39,269 nucleotides of DNA from positions 1 through 39,269 of the forward strand of contig NZ_LLYA01000183.1 of the NCBI RefSeq assembly GCF_001440415.1. The letters run 5' to 3'. Source of the DNA: Bradyrhizobium retamae (GTDB taxonomy: Bacteria; Pseudomonadota; Alphaproteobacteria; Rhizobiales; Xanthobacteraceae). Each line of letters begins with the position of its first letter. The stretch's first letter is position 1. Below the pieces are notes generated by a model. That model did no database searches and was not told the DNA's origin. It worked only from the letters and a program-made list of their open reading frames with translations. Made by a program: the position numbers and the translations under genes. Shown here in pieces: positions 25,387 through 33,866 of the stretch.

Positions 25387-25670
25387 GCCCGCCGGCTCTC
25401 GGTTTTGCCCGACAGGCAGATGGCGACTGAGGATCGGCAGGCCACCGTGCCCGATTGGGGCGCTCCCGTGCTCAGATGAAAGAGGGCGCCCCCTGCTGCA
25501 CAGCGTTGCAGCATCTGTCCCAGATCTATGTCCCTCTCGCGCCATTGTTGCCGTGAGACCACACATGCGGGTGCGCTCGAGGTGGACGGCTCGATCAGCG
25601 CATCAAGCAGCCTCACGGTGAACGGCGGCCCGCCTTCGGAAACGGTTCGGTCGGCGGCACACAGGTCAAT
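25387..25670. other. Spacer with no assigned gene
   Basis: A minus-strand frame (25371-25616) gives LLDALIEPSTSSAPACVVSR and is open for 81 codons, but I recognise no family and it overlaps the DoxX end. Nothing else is supported. Confidence 0.3.
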
Positions 25671-26913
25671 TCATGCGGCAAGGAGCGAGTCGCAGGCGGT
25701 AAAGTTGCGTGCGCCCGTCGCCTTGCGGTGAGCAGTTACCAGGCCGCGATAGGTGTTTTGCGACACGCCAGCCGCAATGCCCTTGGAGATGATCCGGCTC
25801 GACGTGTTCTTGCCGAGATGGACCATCTTGGTGCCAGAATCGACCTGCTGGTGACCGTTCGAGATCGCGATCGAGTAGAACTCGCCGCGCGAATTGTCGC
25901 CGCGCAGGATGCAGCTCGGATATTTCCAGGTGATCGCCGAACCGGTTTCGACCTGGGTCCAGGAGATCTTCGAATGGTTGCCGCGGCAGTCGCCGCGCTT
26001 GGTGACGAAATTGTAGATGCCGCCAACACCTTCCGAATTGCCGGGATACCAGTTCTGCACCGTCGAATATTTGATCTCGGCATCGTCCAGCGCGACGAGT
26101 TCGACCACGGCGGCATGCAACTGATTCTCATCGCGCTGCGGTGCGGTGCAGCCTTCGAGATAGCTGACGTAGGAGCCCTTGTCGGCGATGATCAGTGTGC
26201 GCTCGAACTGGCCGGTATTGCGCTCGTTAGTGCGGAAATAGGTCGACAGCTCCATCGGGCAGCGCACGCCCGGCGGCACGTAGACGAACAAGCCGTCGGA
26301 GAACACCGCCGAATTTAGTGTCGCGAAGTAATTGTCCGAGGTCGGCACGACCGATCCGAGATACTTCTTCACGAGCTCGGGGTGCTCGCGAATCGCCTCC
26401 GAGATCGGCATGAAGATCACGCCGGCGGCCTTCAGCTCCTTCTGGAACGTGGTCGCGACCGAAACCGAGTCGAACACCGCGTCGACCGCGATCTTGCGAT
26501 TGGCCGACGGCTTGCCGCCTAGCGGGGGCTCGACACCTTCGAGAATGGCGACTTCACGCAAGGGAATGCCGAGCTTCTCGTAGGGCTCGAGGATTTCAGG
26601 ATCGATTTCGTCGATCGAGGACAGCGTCTTCTTCGGCTTCGGCGCCGCGTAGTAGTAGAATGTCCTGGTAGTCGATCTTGGGGTAGTTGACGCGCGCCCA
26701 GGTCGGCTCGGTCATGGTCAGCCAGCGGCGATAGGCCTCCAACCGCCATTCCAGCATCCAGGCCGGCTCGTTCTTCTTCGCGGAAATGAAGCGGACGGTG
26801 TCTTCCGAACAGACCCTTGGGGCCTTTTCCGATTCAATGACCGTCTCAAAACCATATCGATATTGATCGACGTCGATGCGGCGCACCCGGTCGACCGTCT
26901 CCCGTACGGCTAC
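25671..26913 (-). pseudogene. sufB: SufB (Fe-S assembly) pseudogene
   Basis: SufB is the scaffold subunit of the SufBC2D complex. The N-terminal part (VRETVDRVRRIDVDQYRYGF, SEDTVRFISAKKNEPAWMLE, MTEPTWARVNYPKIDYQDI) lies in one frame. Near 26640 the frame shifts, and the rest follows in another frame from EKLGIPLREVAILEGVEP through FATLNSAVFSDGLFVYVPPG and SAITWKYPSCILRGDNSRGE to ARNFTACDSLLAA. It stops there, about 85 residues short of a normal C-terminus. The start codon is also unclear. Frameshift plus truncation make it inactive. Real Suf function must come from elsewhere in the genome. Confidence 0.9.
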
Positions 26914-27115
26914 AATTGCCTGCTCCGCAAGGACAACTCCGCCCATTTCCGACGAGGGCTGCGCCGTGCCTGCTTCGACGCATAGGCGATCGCGCAAGCC
27001 GCACGCAGTTCGAGGCCGGCGATCAGGCCAATCGGGCGACCGATCAGAGAAGTTACCGCCGCCGAGAGAGTCTCAATCTTGCTGCGCGTCACGGCCCCAC
27101 TCATCGGCCGCTCTT

Positions 27116-27310
27116 CTATGCCTGCACGCATGTGTCGGGCACCGGGCAGACAACAGCGCATTGCGGCGCGTCAAAATGATCCTCGCATTGGGTGCACTTC
27201 TTCGGATCGATTACATAGATGTCGTTCTTGAGGCCGATTGCTGCGTTGGGGCATTCGAACTCACACGCGCCGCAGACGGTGCACTGGGAGGCGATTATCT
27301 TGTAAGCCAT
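27116..27310 (-). CDS. Small 2[4Fe-4S] ferredoxin (FdxN/FrxA-like)
   Basis: A 64-residue bacterial ferredoxin. The motifs are CTVCGACEFECPN (residues 10-22) and CTQCEDHFDAPQCAVVCP (residues 39-56). The second motif has the eight-residue insertion between its second and third cysteines that marks ferredoxins encoded next to nifB. These pass electrons to nitrogenase or to NifB. The ATG at 27310 has GGAG upstream. A -24/-12-like element at 27356-27371 and an exact NifA site at 27436-27451 lie directly upstream, so expression is probably still NifA-controlled although its usual partner nifB is absent. Confidence 0.9.
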   Translation of the reverse strand: MAYKIIASQCTVCGACEFECPNAAIGLKNDIYVIDPKKCTQCEDHFDAPQCAVVCPVPDTCVQA

Positions 27311-27355
27311 AAACTCCGATTCCTTGGGCAGGCGACGCGGGACGGCTTCTTTTCT

Positions 27356-27371
27356 TTCAAGGCTCGTGCCA
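27356..27371 (-). promoter_or_regulatory. Sigma-54 promoter of the ferredoxin gene, imperfect -12
   Basis: The minus strand reads TGGCACG-AGCC-TTGAA. The -24 half is perfect. The -12 half has GA where GC is normal, which should weaken it. It lies 46 bases before the ferredoxin ATG. Confidence 0.6.
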
Positions 27372-27435
27372 AACGCCGAGCTTTGATTTATCTCGGCTAT
27401 TTTCCTGTCTCGCGCGTGTCCTGGGCCAGACAGCG

Positions 27436-27451
27436 TGTCGCGACCACAACA
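27436..27451. promoter_or_regulatory. NifA upstream activator sequence
   Basis: TGT-CGCGACCACA-ACA is an exact TGT-N10-ACA element, 65 bases upstream of the -24 half of the ferredoxin promoter and seven bases beyond the stop of the nifA remnant. Confidence 0.7.
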
Positions 27452-27457
27452 CTCGGC

Positions 27458-28370
27458 TCACAGGCGCCTGATATGAATGCCGTACTTCTTGAGCGCGTAG
27501 CTGGTCTGGCATGGGGTTAACCCGAGGAGGCGAATCGCCCTCCGCCCGCGCCCAGCCCGACTTCTCCATGCCCGCGATAACGGTGTCGCGGTCGGTAATT
27601 TTCGCCCCGCTCCCCGACGCTGATGCCATGGTAGAGGTCTGCGCGGAACTTGTTTCGCGCCACCGCCTTTGGAGATTGCGGTTAATGGCATCAGTGACAG
27701 TACGGCGAGCTTGATAGTCTCTTGTCGCCGATGCGCTGGAATCCCTGCTCCTGCAGGAGACAGAGCAGCTTCTGGAAGAGTGGCGAGATCTCACCGATCT
27801 CGTCGAGAAACGGCGTTGCCATGTCAGCCATTCGATATTCCTTGAGCGAGTTCAGCGCTCCGATGAAGACCTCTTCTCTTGGGCGGACAATTCCGATCCA
27901 GCACCGTCTCAGGCAGCGGGGGCGACAGCTCGTGCACGCGTGGCGACCAGTTCCTTGCCGGTCGCGGAACGCCCCGCAACAGTACGATCGTGTAGGACTT
28001 GGCAACGACCGCGATCTTCTCGATCAGGCCGCAGCGACGGTGCTGATGACGCTTGAAATGGACCTTCTTGCCGTCGCGGGTGGGCTTCAGCTCTGACAGC
28101 CTCTTCTGTAGCCCGAGCGCGGCGCCAACAATTGCCCGCAGTCGCGGGCGAGCAGGCAATGCAGCTTCACGGTTGGCCGACCAGATTGGCTATGATGGCT
28201 AGAGGGCGGCCGTCGGAATCGATCGATCGTCCAGCACCCGATCTGCCCGCAACCGTTGCACCATTGCGAAGTGAACGATGCGCGCATCTTTGAAGGCGCC
28301 GAGTGCATCCATATTGTCGGGGCCAAACACCGGATGTGCGGCGATCGCAAAAAACATTGGCCCTTATCTG
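27458..28370 (-). pseudogene. nifA: nifA pseudogene (sigma-54 activator remnant)
   Basis: Pieces of NifA can be read in order across several frames. The end of the GAF sensor domain (HPVFGPDNMDALGAFKDARI) comes first. Then come ANLVGQ and KLHCLLARD, EKIAVVAKSYTIVLLRG at the start of the AAA+ domain, the Walker A region wrecked, FIGALNS and ATPFLDEIGEISPLFQKLL (normally GALNS...LFLDEIGEIS), and finally the C-terminal helix-turn-helix LTPCQTSYALKKYGIHIRRL ending at 27458. Most of the AAA+ core after the Walker B region is deleted and at least four frameshifts are present. It cannot act as an activator, so the NifA that drives the promoters in this window must be encoded elsewhere. Confidence 0.85.
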
Positions 28371-28446
28371 CTTATTTCCTGCAAGGTTTTAGGCCAGCGT
28401 AAGCGACGCGATAGCCTCGGACTTTTGCGCAACGTCGCGTTCGCAA

Positions 28447-29027
28447 CAGATTGGCGGATTTGAGACAAGCCGAGGGTTTGCTTTCGGACAGAAAGCGCGT
28501 GCTGCACGCCCGCCTGTGATCCGGCGCAAGATGGCCTTTTATGACGCGCTGTTTGCCGACACCGCGCAGATGGAAGATGTCGTCGGTGAGCGCGTCCATG
28601 ATGCCATGCAGATGCTTAAAGCGGTTCGCGCCGACTGCAGTAGGCGGGGACAGGTCCTCGTCTCCATGTCGCAGACGAAACCCGACCGGGCAGGATCGGC
28701 ATCGTCGACGGAGACGGATGGACCGATGCTGCCGACGCCATTGCGAACCGGCTGGTGATCTAGGCGCGGAAACGCTTTGTCTACTCAAACTTCGCCGGCC
28801 GTTGGCGGGCGCCAGTCGAAATCGGCACGCGCATCTACAAGGATCTCGTAATCGGCCATCTCCGGCGTGCCGGTGTTGGCCTCGCGGGACGGTGTGCTGC
28901 GCGGCATCTCCCGTCACGGCAGCGATGTTCGTTCCGGTGTCAAGCTCTTGGAGATCGATCCGCGCGGCCGGTTGGCGCAATGGACTGGCATCGACAGCCG
29001 CGGCCGGGCGGCACAGGCTCCGAATTG
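28447..29027 (+). pseudogene. Remnant, possibly molybdenum-hydroxylase accessory protein (YqeB-like)
   Basis: Fragments in different plus frames seem to belong to one protein: VIRRKMAFYDALFADTAQME from 28516, then GRWRAPVEIGTRIYKDLVIG near 28800, then DGVLRGISRHGSDVRSGVKL followed by EIDPRG near 28890-28960. The last piece resembles the C-terminal GVLRGL...G...VDPR stretch of the EF2563/YqeB family of selenium-dependent molybdenum hydroxylase accessory proteins. The identification is from memory and tentative. In-frame stops and shifts (for example a stop at about 28761) make it non-functional. Confidence 0.4.
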
Positions 29028-29219
29028 ACCACAGAGCCTCAACGTCAAAGGAAATGTGGTTGCTAAGAGCCGTTCAAAGGCGGAGCGCTGTTCAAGCAGG
29101 CGCTTCTCAACGACTTTTCGCTCCGAATCAGGCAGCTCGGTTTGAAGCAATCTACGACAACGCCAAATGTCGTTCCGCACGGATTTGATCTCACTTAAGC
29201 TATCATCAATCGAAGTCAT
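28914..29219 (-). CDS. Small uncharacterised helical protein
   Basis: The first 65 residues look like real protein: MTSIDDSLSEIKSVRNDIWR, then CRRLLQTELPDSERKVVEKR and SAFERLLATTFPLTLRLCG, with heptad-like leucines suggesting a coiled-coil hairpin. The later part (residues 70-101) overlaps the plus-strand YqeB-like remnant and may be accidental readthrough after a truncation. The ATG at 29219 overlaps the stop of the upstream minus-strand ORF by four bases. The family is not recognised, and no strong ribosome-binding site is seen. Confidence 0.4.
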   Translation of the reverse strand: MTSIDDSLSEIKSVRNDIWRCRRLLQTELPDSERKVVEKRLLEQRSAFERLLATTFPLTLRLCGQFGACAARPRLSMPVHCANRPRGSISKSLTPERTSLP

Positions 29220-29710
29220 CCCGGATGCCTACTTAGTGGAACTACTGACCAATCGTGCCATTCTTCAGCAAGGGGCAGTACATTTGCCTCGCGGCTCGAT
29301 CGCGAATGATTCGGTGTGCGCGAGGCTTGCATCGATCGATGCCACCTCATCGCAGCGTGTCTGTCGATAGAACGTTGCGGCTCGTCAGCAGCAGTGCAGT
29401 CAGGCCTGCTGAAACGAGGCCGCCGCGTGGTCAATCTCCCGCGTGGCGGCGGGCCGTTCTTCTCGTCCAGCTGCTTCAGCGCCGCCAGCATGTCGTCCAG
29501 ATACAGTCTATGCAGGATAAGCGTTACCTCGCGAAGCGCCGGGGAGAATTGACCATACATATCCAAGGGCCATGACGATAGGATTACGCGCTTCTCGTCT
29601 GAAAAAAAGGAGGCATCGTTCAGCACATCTTCGGGTGAACCGTAGTGCGAGTGCGATACCGGGTGGATTTTGGGCTGGCACTGGCGGCAAGGGAACTGAC
29701 TGTGGCGCAA
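29216..29710 (-). CDS. Conserved small hypothetical protein, likely extended by a lost stop
   Basis: The core YGSPEDVLNDASFFSDEKRV followed by ILSSW and, after a short odd stretch, YLDDMLAALKQLDEKNGPPP matches a type of small rhizobial protein of about 80-100 residues that I remember with the pattern DVL-DP-LS-EKRAIL-SWASD and a later LDDIL-ALK-LD. Its function is unknown. Here the mid part (PLDMYGQFSPALREVTLILH) seems altered and the frame runs on for about 65 basic residues past the usual end, so the gene may be damaged. Confidence 0.4.
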   Translation of the reverse strand: MRHSQFPCRQCQPKIHPVSHSHYGSPEDVLNDASFFSDEKRVILSSWPLDMYGQFSPALREVTLILHRLYLDDMLAALKQLDEKNGPPPRGRLTTRRPRFSRPDCTAADEPQRSIDRHAAMRWHRSMQASRTPNHSRSSREANVLPLAEEWHDWSVVPLSRHPG

Positions 29711-29967
29711 ACTTCGCGCCTTGAGCGACGCGGAGGCAGCCAGCGCATCGAATTCTTCTCTGGACTGGATGTCGACATGGACGAGACGATCTGGTGGTGG
29801 ACGAAGGTAAAGCTGTTGGCTGATCGGGACGCCATCGAAAGAGCATTGAAGCCATTCCTTGGCCGGCTACGCGCCGCCCCCGGGGTGCCAGAGCGCTTCG
29901 GTCTTCCGCTAAATGAACTGAGCTCCCCAAGAGCGCGATGAGGGCCTGGACGCTCTCGACCAATTAG

Positions 29968-30235
29968 AAGTTGAGATCTATTCTGGCTTCCGCATCCTGG
30001 CCATCGTCGATGACTTCACGCGCGAACGTCTTGCTTATCGTTGATACGTTCGTCGCCAGTCTTGCGGGTCGCGCGCGAGCTCAACGCTGTGATTGCATTC
30101 CACGTTTGACCAGCGATGATCGTCCCCCGCGGCACCGAGCTCACCAGCATGGCAACGGGTTGGTCGCAGCACCGGCAGATCGAGTGGCACTACATCCCAG
30201 CAAGCCGCAGTGATTCCTTCGTCGAACTGTCACAT
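29968..30235 (+). pseudogene. IS3-family transposase (orfB) remnant
   Basis: Three frames together give the DDE core of an IS3-group transposase: FRILAIVDDFTRERLAYR holding the first Asp region, then a piece matching ARELNAVIAFH, then the frame from 30116 with GTELTSMAT, HRQIEWHYIPASRSDSFVEL. The second Asp (D in DNGTE) has been replaced by a damaged stretch and frames break at least twice. Both ends are missing. It is inactive. Confidence 0.75.
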
Positions 30236-30401
30236 GACCTCATCATATCTCCTGTATTCGTCGGTGTGACCGTCCCCAACCCGACTGCCACACTCGCTCG
30301 ACGGAAGGGGCCATCGGGTGCCGAGTTCTATGTTTTTTCGGAAACACTGGCTGGGTAGGCCGGAGCCCGCATGAACAGGTTCTATTTTGTGGAGTAGCAT
30401 C

Positions 30402-30608
30402 ATGACGCCTGCAAAATCCGCGCAAAATAAAGTATGTGCTGAGTTGAGAGGTGTTTTGGAGCATGCTTTCCGGATGGTGCCCGAAGCGAGGCGGACGTCT
30501 TCGTTGAAGGCATGCCTTGCCGAGAAGGTCTTAACTCTGGCCGCAGGGGGTGAATCGGATCCAACTATCTTGGCGCGTGTCGCGGTGCGGACAGTGCAGG
30601 AATCATAG
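30402..30608 (+). CDS. Small uncharacterised protein, 68 aa
   Basis: This short ORF reads like an intact protein: MTPAKSAQNKVCAELRGVLE, then HAFRMVPEARRTSSLKACLA and TLAAGGESDPTILARVAVRT, mainly helical and basic. The ATG at 30402 follows GTGGAGTAGCATC, a good ribosome-binding site. I recall similar small unannotated proteins in rhizobial symbiosis regions but know no function. It sits between an IS3 remnant and a GH127 remnant. Confidence 0.5.
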   Translation: MTPAKSAQNKVCAELRGVLEHAFRMVPEARRTSSLKACLAEKVLTLAAGGESDPTILARVAVRTVQES

Positions 30609-30664
30609 GCTTTATTTTTCACCGTCCAGGGCACGCCAGATGATTTGACGTGGCAGGATTGCCG

Positions 30665-31361
30665 GCGTTTCTCGTGTTCTATGTCATAGAAGTGCGGCTC
30701 TGTGCCGCGTTGCTCCACGAAATAATTGGCTAGCGTCAGATATCGCTGCTCCTGCGTCACTTCGTAGAGGCGCGTCAATGCAAGTTCAATTTCTGGATGG
30801 CCATCATAGCCGTGTAACTGATCGCGCTCCGGGCCGAAAACTGTGCCGAGGTGGTCCGCAAGCTTGCAAACGACCTCCAGCAGGCGTCGTTTGCCAGTAG
30901 CCAGAAAGAAAGCGATACCCGCTTCAATCAAGTGGCCGGCACAGTAAAGCTCATGGCATTCGGCTAGGTTGCTCCAGCGGTCCTGAGGCGCCTTTAGCAT
31001 GAAATAGGTGTGAGATAGCCGTCGCCGCATTGGGCGGCCGCAATCACTTCAATCAGCTCATCGGCGGCTTTCTCCAGGTCCGGATTGGGTGTCTGGCACA
31101 GCGACCAAGCAACCGCCTCTAGCCATTTTGCGACATCACTGTCCTGAAAAGCCGTGCCGTAGAACTCCCCCTTCGCACTCCGGCGGCAATACGGAAGTTT
31201 TCTACCGCGTGGCTCCGTGTCGCTGCGGGATTGCGGTCGTTCAGCGCGTCCCATTGATAGGGAATCGCCACTTCCGTCACCAAGTGCTGGCATTTCCCAA
31301 TCAGCGGATCCGAGACCTGTAGGTCGTGAAGATTGACTTCGGCCACATCCCGCTGATTCAT
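30665..31361 (-). pseudogene. GH127 (beta-L-arabinofuranosidase-type) glycosidase remnant
   Basis: The start at 31361 has a strong GAAGGAG upstream and gives VAEVNLHDLQVSDPLIGKCQ. A second frame supplies EFYGTAFQDSDVAKWLEAVA and AADELIEVIAAAQCGDGYL. A third gives HTYFMLKAPQDRWSNLAECH, ELYCAGHLIEAGIAFF, HGYDGHPEIELALTRLYEVT and YFVEQRGTEPHFYDIEHEKR. These are hallmarks of the DUF1680/GH127 family, which cleaves arabinofuranosides from plant cell-wall glycans. Two frameshifts and loss of more than half of the protein, including the zinc-binding C-terminal residues, show it is dead. Confidence 0.85.
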
Positions 31362-31639
31362 CTCGTTTCTCCTTCGTGTGGGGCGAACGGGCGCCTAGCT
31401 CAGGCAAGCTAGCTCGCCATGATCGTTGTTGAGGTGGCGGCCTCGAAATTGGCGGCTGCGCATCGTATTCTCCACGCGAACGTTGAAGCGCTAGAAATGG
31501 AAAGGCTGCCCCCGATGCCGCTGGACGGCGTAGGCCTCAGAAAGGGCTGGTCAAACCGAGCTTCTTTCCAATCTCCTACCGCTGAAATGTCATGCAACAA
31601 TCACACTGGAGTCTGTGGGATCACAAACGTCGGGCCCGC
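31362..31639. other. Spacer, nothing assigned
   Basis: Both strands are open for 60-75 codons here but neither product resembles a known family. Confidence 0.3.
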
Positions 31640-32676
31640 CTAAGCCTCGCCGTCAAGCCAGCCGATCTTGCTCTTCAGGAACCGAAAGCCCAGCACCTCG
31701 AAGCCGGCGCGCTCGCTGTTGTCCCGGCCGTAACCATGGCCGCCCGCCGCCGGCTCGTAGAAATCGGCCTCGTAGCCCATCGCCTGGAGCTTCGCGGCCA
31801 TCTTTGATGGCAAGCCAATCGCGATGGGGGAGCATCCAGATGTTGCTTGGCAAATTGATTCTAGTCGTGGCACCGGATTCGTCACCGAGCCAGCGGGCAA
31901 AATTGAAGGCGTCCACCCCATCGACGAACCACATCCGCGGCGGCGCAACGGTGTGGTCGACATCGCAGCCGGCTCCGACATGATCGGCTGCGATCTCAAA
32001 GATCACCGGCGCTTGATCCGCCTGCGTACCGCGACGCCAGAGCCTCACCGTACGCGCATAGCCGGAGGTCGTCGCCATGCCCTGCCCATGAGAGCTCGAC
32101 AGCACCAGCGTATCGCGATCGAGCCACTCAACCCCGCCCTTGGCTTCCTGCAGGACGAAGCCATCGCTGACAAATGTCTTCGCGCCGGTATCGAACTCAC
32201 GCAAGGTGACGGCATCGCTGCCGCCGCGCGATAGGCTCAAAATCATCCGTCTATGATCGCCGGCCAGTGAGGCCGTCGCTTTCAGAAGCCAGTCTTGGCC
32301 TTCGCTGATAGCGAGCTGATCGATGTCGAGCAGAACTTCCCATGAAGGCTTCGGCATGCGAAATTCTTCCAGAGAGGTTCGTAGCCAGACGCCGCGTGGA
32401 TTGTTGGCGTCCTTCCAGAGATTGTAGAGGTAGCCGCCGCGCCGGCTGACATAGGGGATATTGTCAGGTCGGTCATAAATCGAGGTCAGCGCACCGCGAT
32501 CCCGCTCCAATGCCGCGCCGCCAAACACCTGCAGCGTCTTGCCATTCTACCACTCGACAAATTTCAGCGCCTGCGCGCCTTCGATCAGTTCCAACCACAG
32601 ATAGGGATCATCATCTGGAGCGGAAGGCGTGGGCTTTCCAGCCAGCGACTTTGTCGTCGCGCTTGCTTTGATCACG
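31640..32676 (-). pseudogene. Prolyl oligopeptidase (S9) family remnant
   Basis: The reading begins at a GTG near 32676 (IKASATTKSLAGKPTPSAPD, then DDPYLWLELIEGAQALKFVE). It meets an in-frame TAG after VEW at about 32549 and resumes as RDRGALTSIYDRPDNIPYVS, then the beta-propeller part (GYLYNLWKDANNPRGVWLRT, LVLSSSHGQGMATTSGYART). It then jumps to a C-terminal scrap in another frame (MGYEADFYEPAAGGHGYG, FLKSKIGWLDGEA). The region with the nucleophile serine of the alpha/beta-hydrolase domain is missing. A nonsense codon, a frameshift and the large deletion make it inactive. Confidence 0.85.
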
Positions 32677-33125
32677 CTTCACTCCATCCCTGGCATTGAT
32701 GCGCACTCCCCACATGGCACCGCATCAAAGCTTTCACATATTGCATCCGTAGTTCCTTGATCTGGCCGCCGCGCGGCGTTCATTTAATGCGAATTGCCAT
32801 GTCTGCGTCAGTTCCATCCACTGCTGAAGTTGGTAGTTGATTTGGGCGCGCTCTGACGCATCACATCCTCAACCCTTGGACCCCAAGCTGCCGGTGGCAA
32901 CTTCATCTTCGATGCCAGCTCGGCTTGTGGCGAGTGGCACGATATTACCGAGCGGCTTGGGTGACACCGTAGATGATAATCGCTGCTGCAAAGCGCCACT
33001 CCAAACCGCCTTAAGACACCAAATGCTGGTCGGCTCCGGGCCAAACAGGTCGGAGCGCAATCGATAAGATCTAACAATACAGAAGCAGCTCACTATGCGT
33101 GGTCGCGTTGGTGTGGCTATCTTGA
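32677..33125. other. Region without a recognised gene
   Basis: Minus-strand frames give PTSIWCLKAVWSGALQQRLS and similar text that looks partly protein-like, but no family is recognised and frames shift. No RNA gene or repeat is evident. Confidence 0.3.
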
Positions 33126-33480
33126 ATGAACTCTACTCGACTGCGGCACCGGCCTTCACCTGCCGGAACGATACGGGTCGTACACGACAATCGGTTCAAC
33201 CAGTGGCGCAAGGCGGCTATCTGGGATCGGTCTGATGAATGCTGTCATCAAGGCTCACGATGGCAGTTCGATTGTAAGTATCCATCAGCACGCCTCCGGG
33301 GCCAAAAAAGAGTGGAGATCATTGTGTGGGCCGAAGCCGAGGAGGCCTCACCACCAAGACCCACGCGCGGGTCGACACGAAAGCCGCGCGGTCCCCCTCC
33401 AAGATCTCGCCCGGTGCGGTCCACGGCGCCTGGCCGATGCCCTGCTCGAGGCCTAGATTTAGGAGACTGGCCAACATAGG
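33126..33480 (+). pseudogene. IS5-family (IS427-type) transposase remnant
   Basis: Fragments in three plus frames make sense together: NRFNQWRKAAIWDR, then MNAVIKAHDGSSIVSIHQHA, then MGRSRGGLTTKTHARVDTKA. This is the order in the N-terminal half of IS427-group transposases (helical domain, first catalytic Asp region replaced by SIVSI, then the GRSRGGLTTK motif). Everything after about position 33470 is lost or scrambled. It is inactive. Confidence 0.75.
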
Positions 33481-33866
33481 CATCTCGCCAAAGGCTTCCC
33501 GTGATTGATACTCGGTTTCGAAGTGCCGGCCTCGCTTGTTGCGCTCTACCGGTTCTACGCGCACTGCCGTGTGGGTTCTAAGAAGGTCTTGATGGCCGCC
33601 TCAATCGGCCAATTTTTGGCGAAGCTTCTTTCGGCGTCATCAAAGCCGGGGAGCACGGAAATCGCTCCTCCGCGCAAGCCATTGAGATAATGGATGAATT
33701 GTGCCGAGGCATGATAATGGTAGCGCTAGCTGCTGAAAATCAGCGCCAGGGCCGGGTTAAAACATTCGTATAGTTCTCCAGCTCCTTTCGATAGTTTAGG
33801 ATCATAAGTAACCAGCTTACTAAGTTCAGGTTCGGACGCTCAGCCACGCAGTTTTTCGCGCTGGCG
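33481..33866. other. Region before the sensor kinase, no assigned gene
   Basis: A minus-strand stretch reads ISVLPGFDDAERSFAKNWPI and EAAIKTFLEPTRQ, protein-like but unrecognised and lacking clear ends. The 3' part must hold the promoter of the kinase gene; no -24/-12 element is seen. The kinase frame remains open back to 33795. Confidence 0.3.

Noticed and set aside
29645..29941. A 98-codon plus-strand ORF with SGLDVDMDET as an IS110 N-terminus
   Set aside because: Only a ten-residue likeness to the IS110 start; the rest does not follow the family, and a small-protein frame on the other strand overlaps it.
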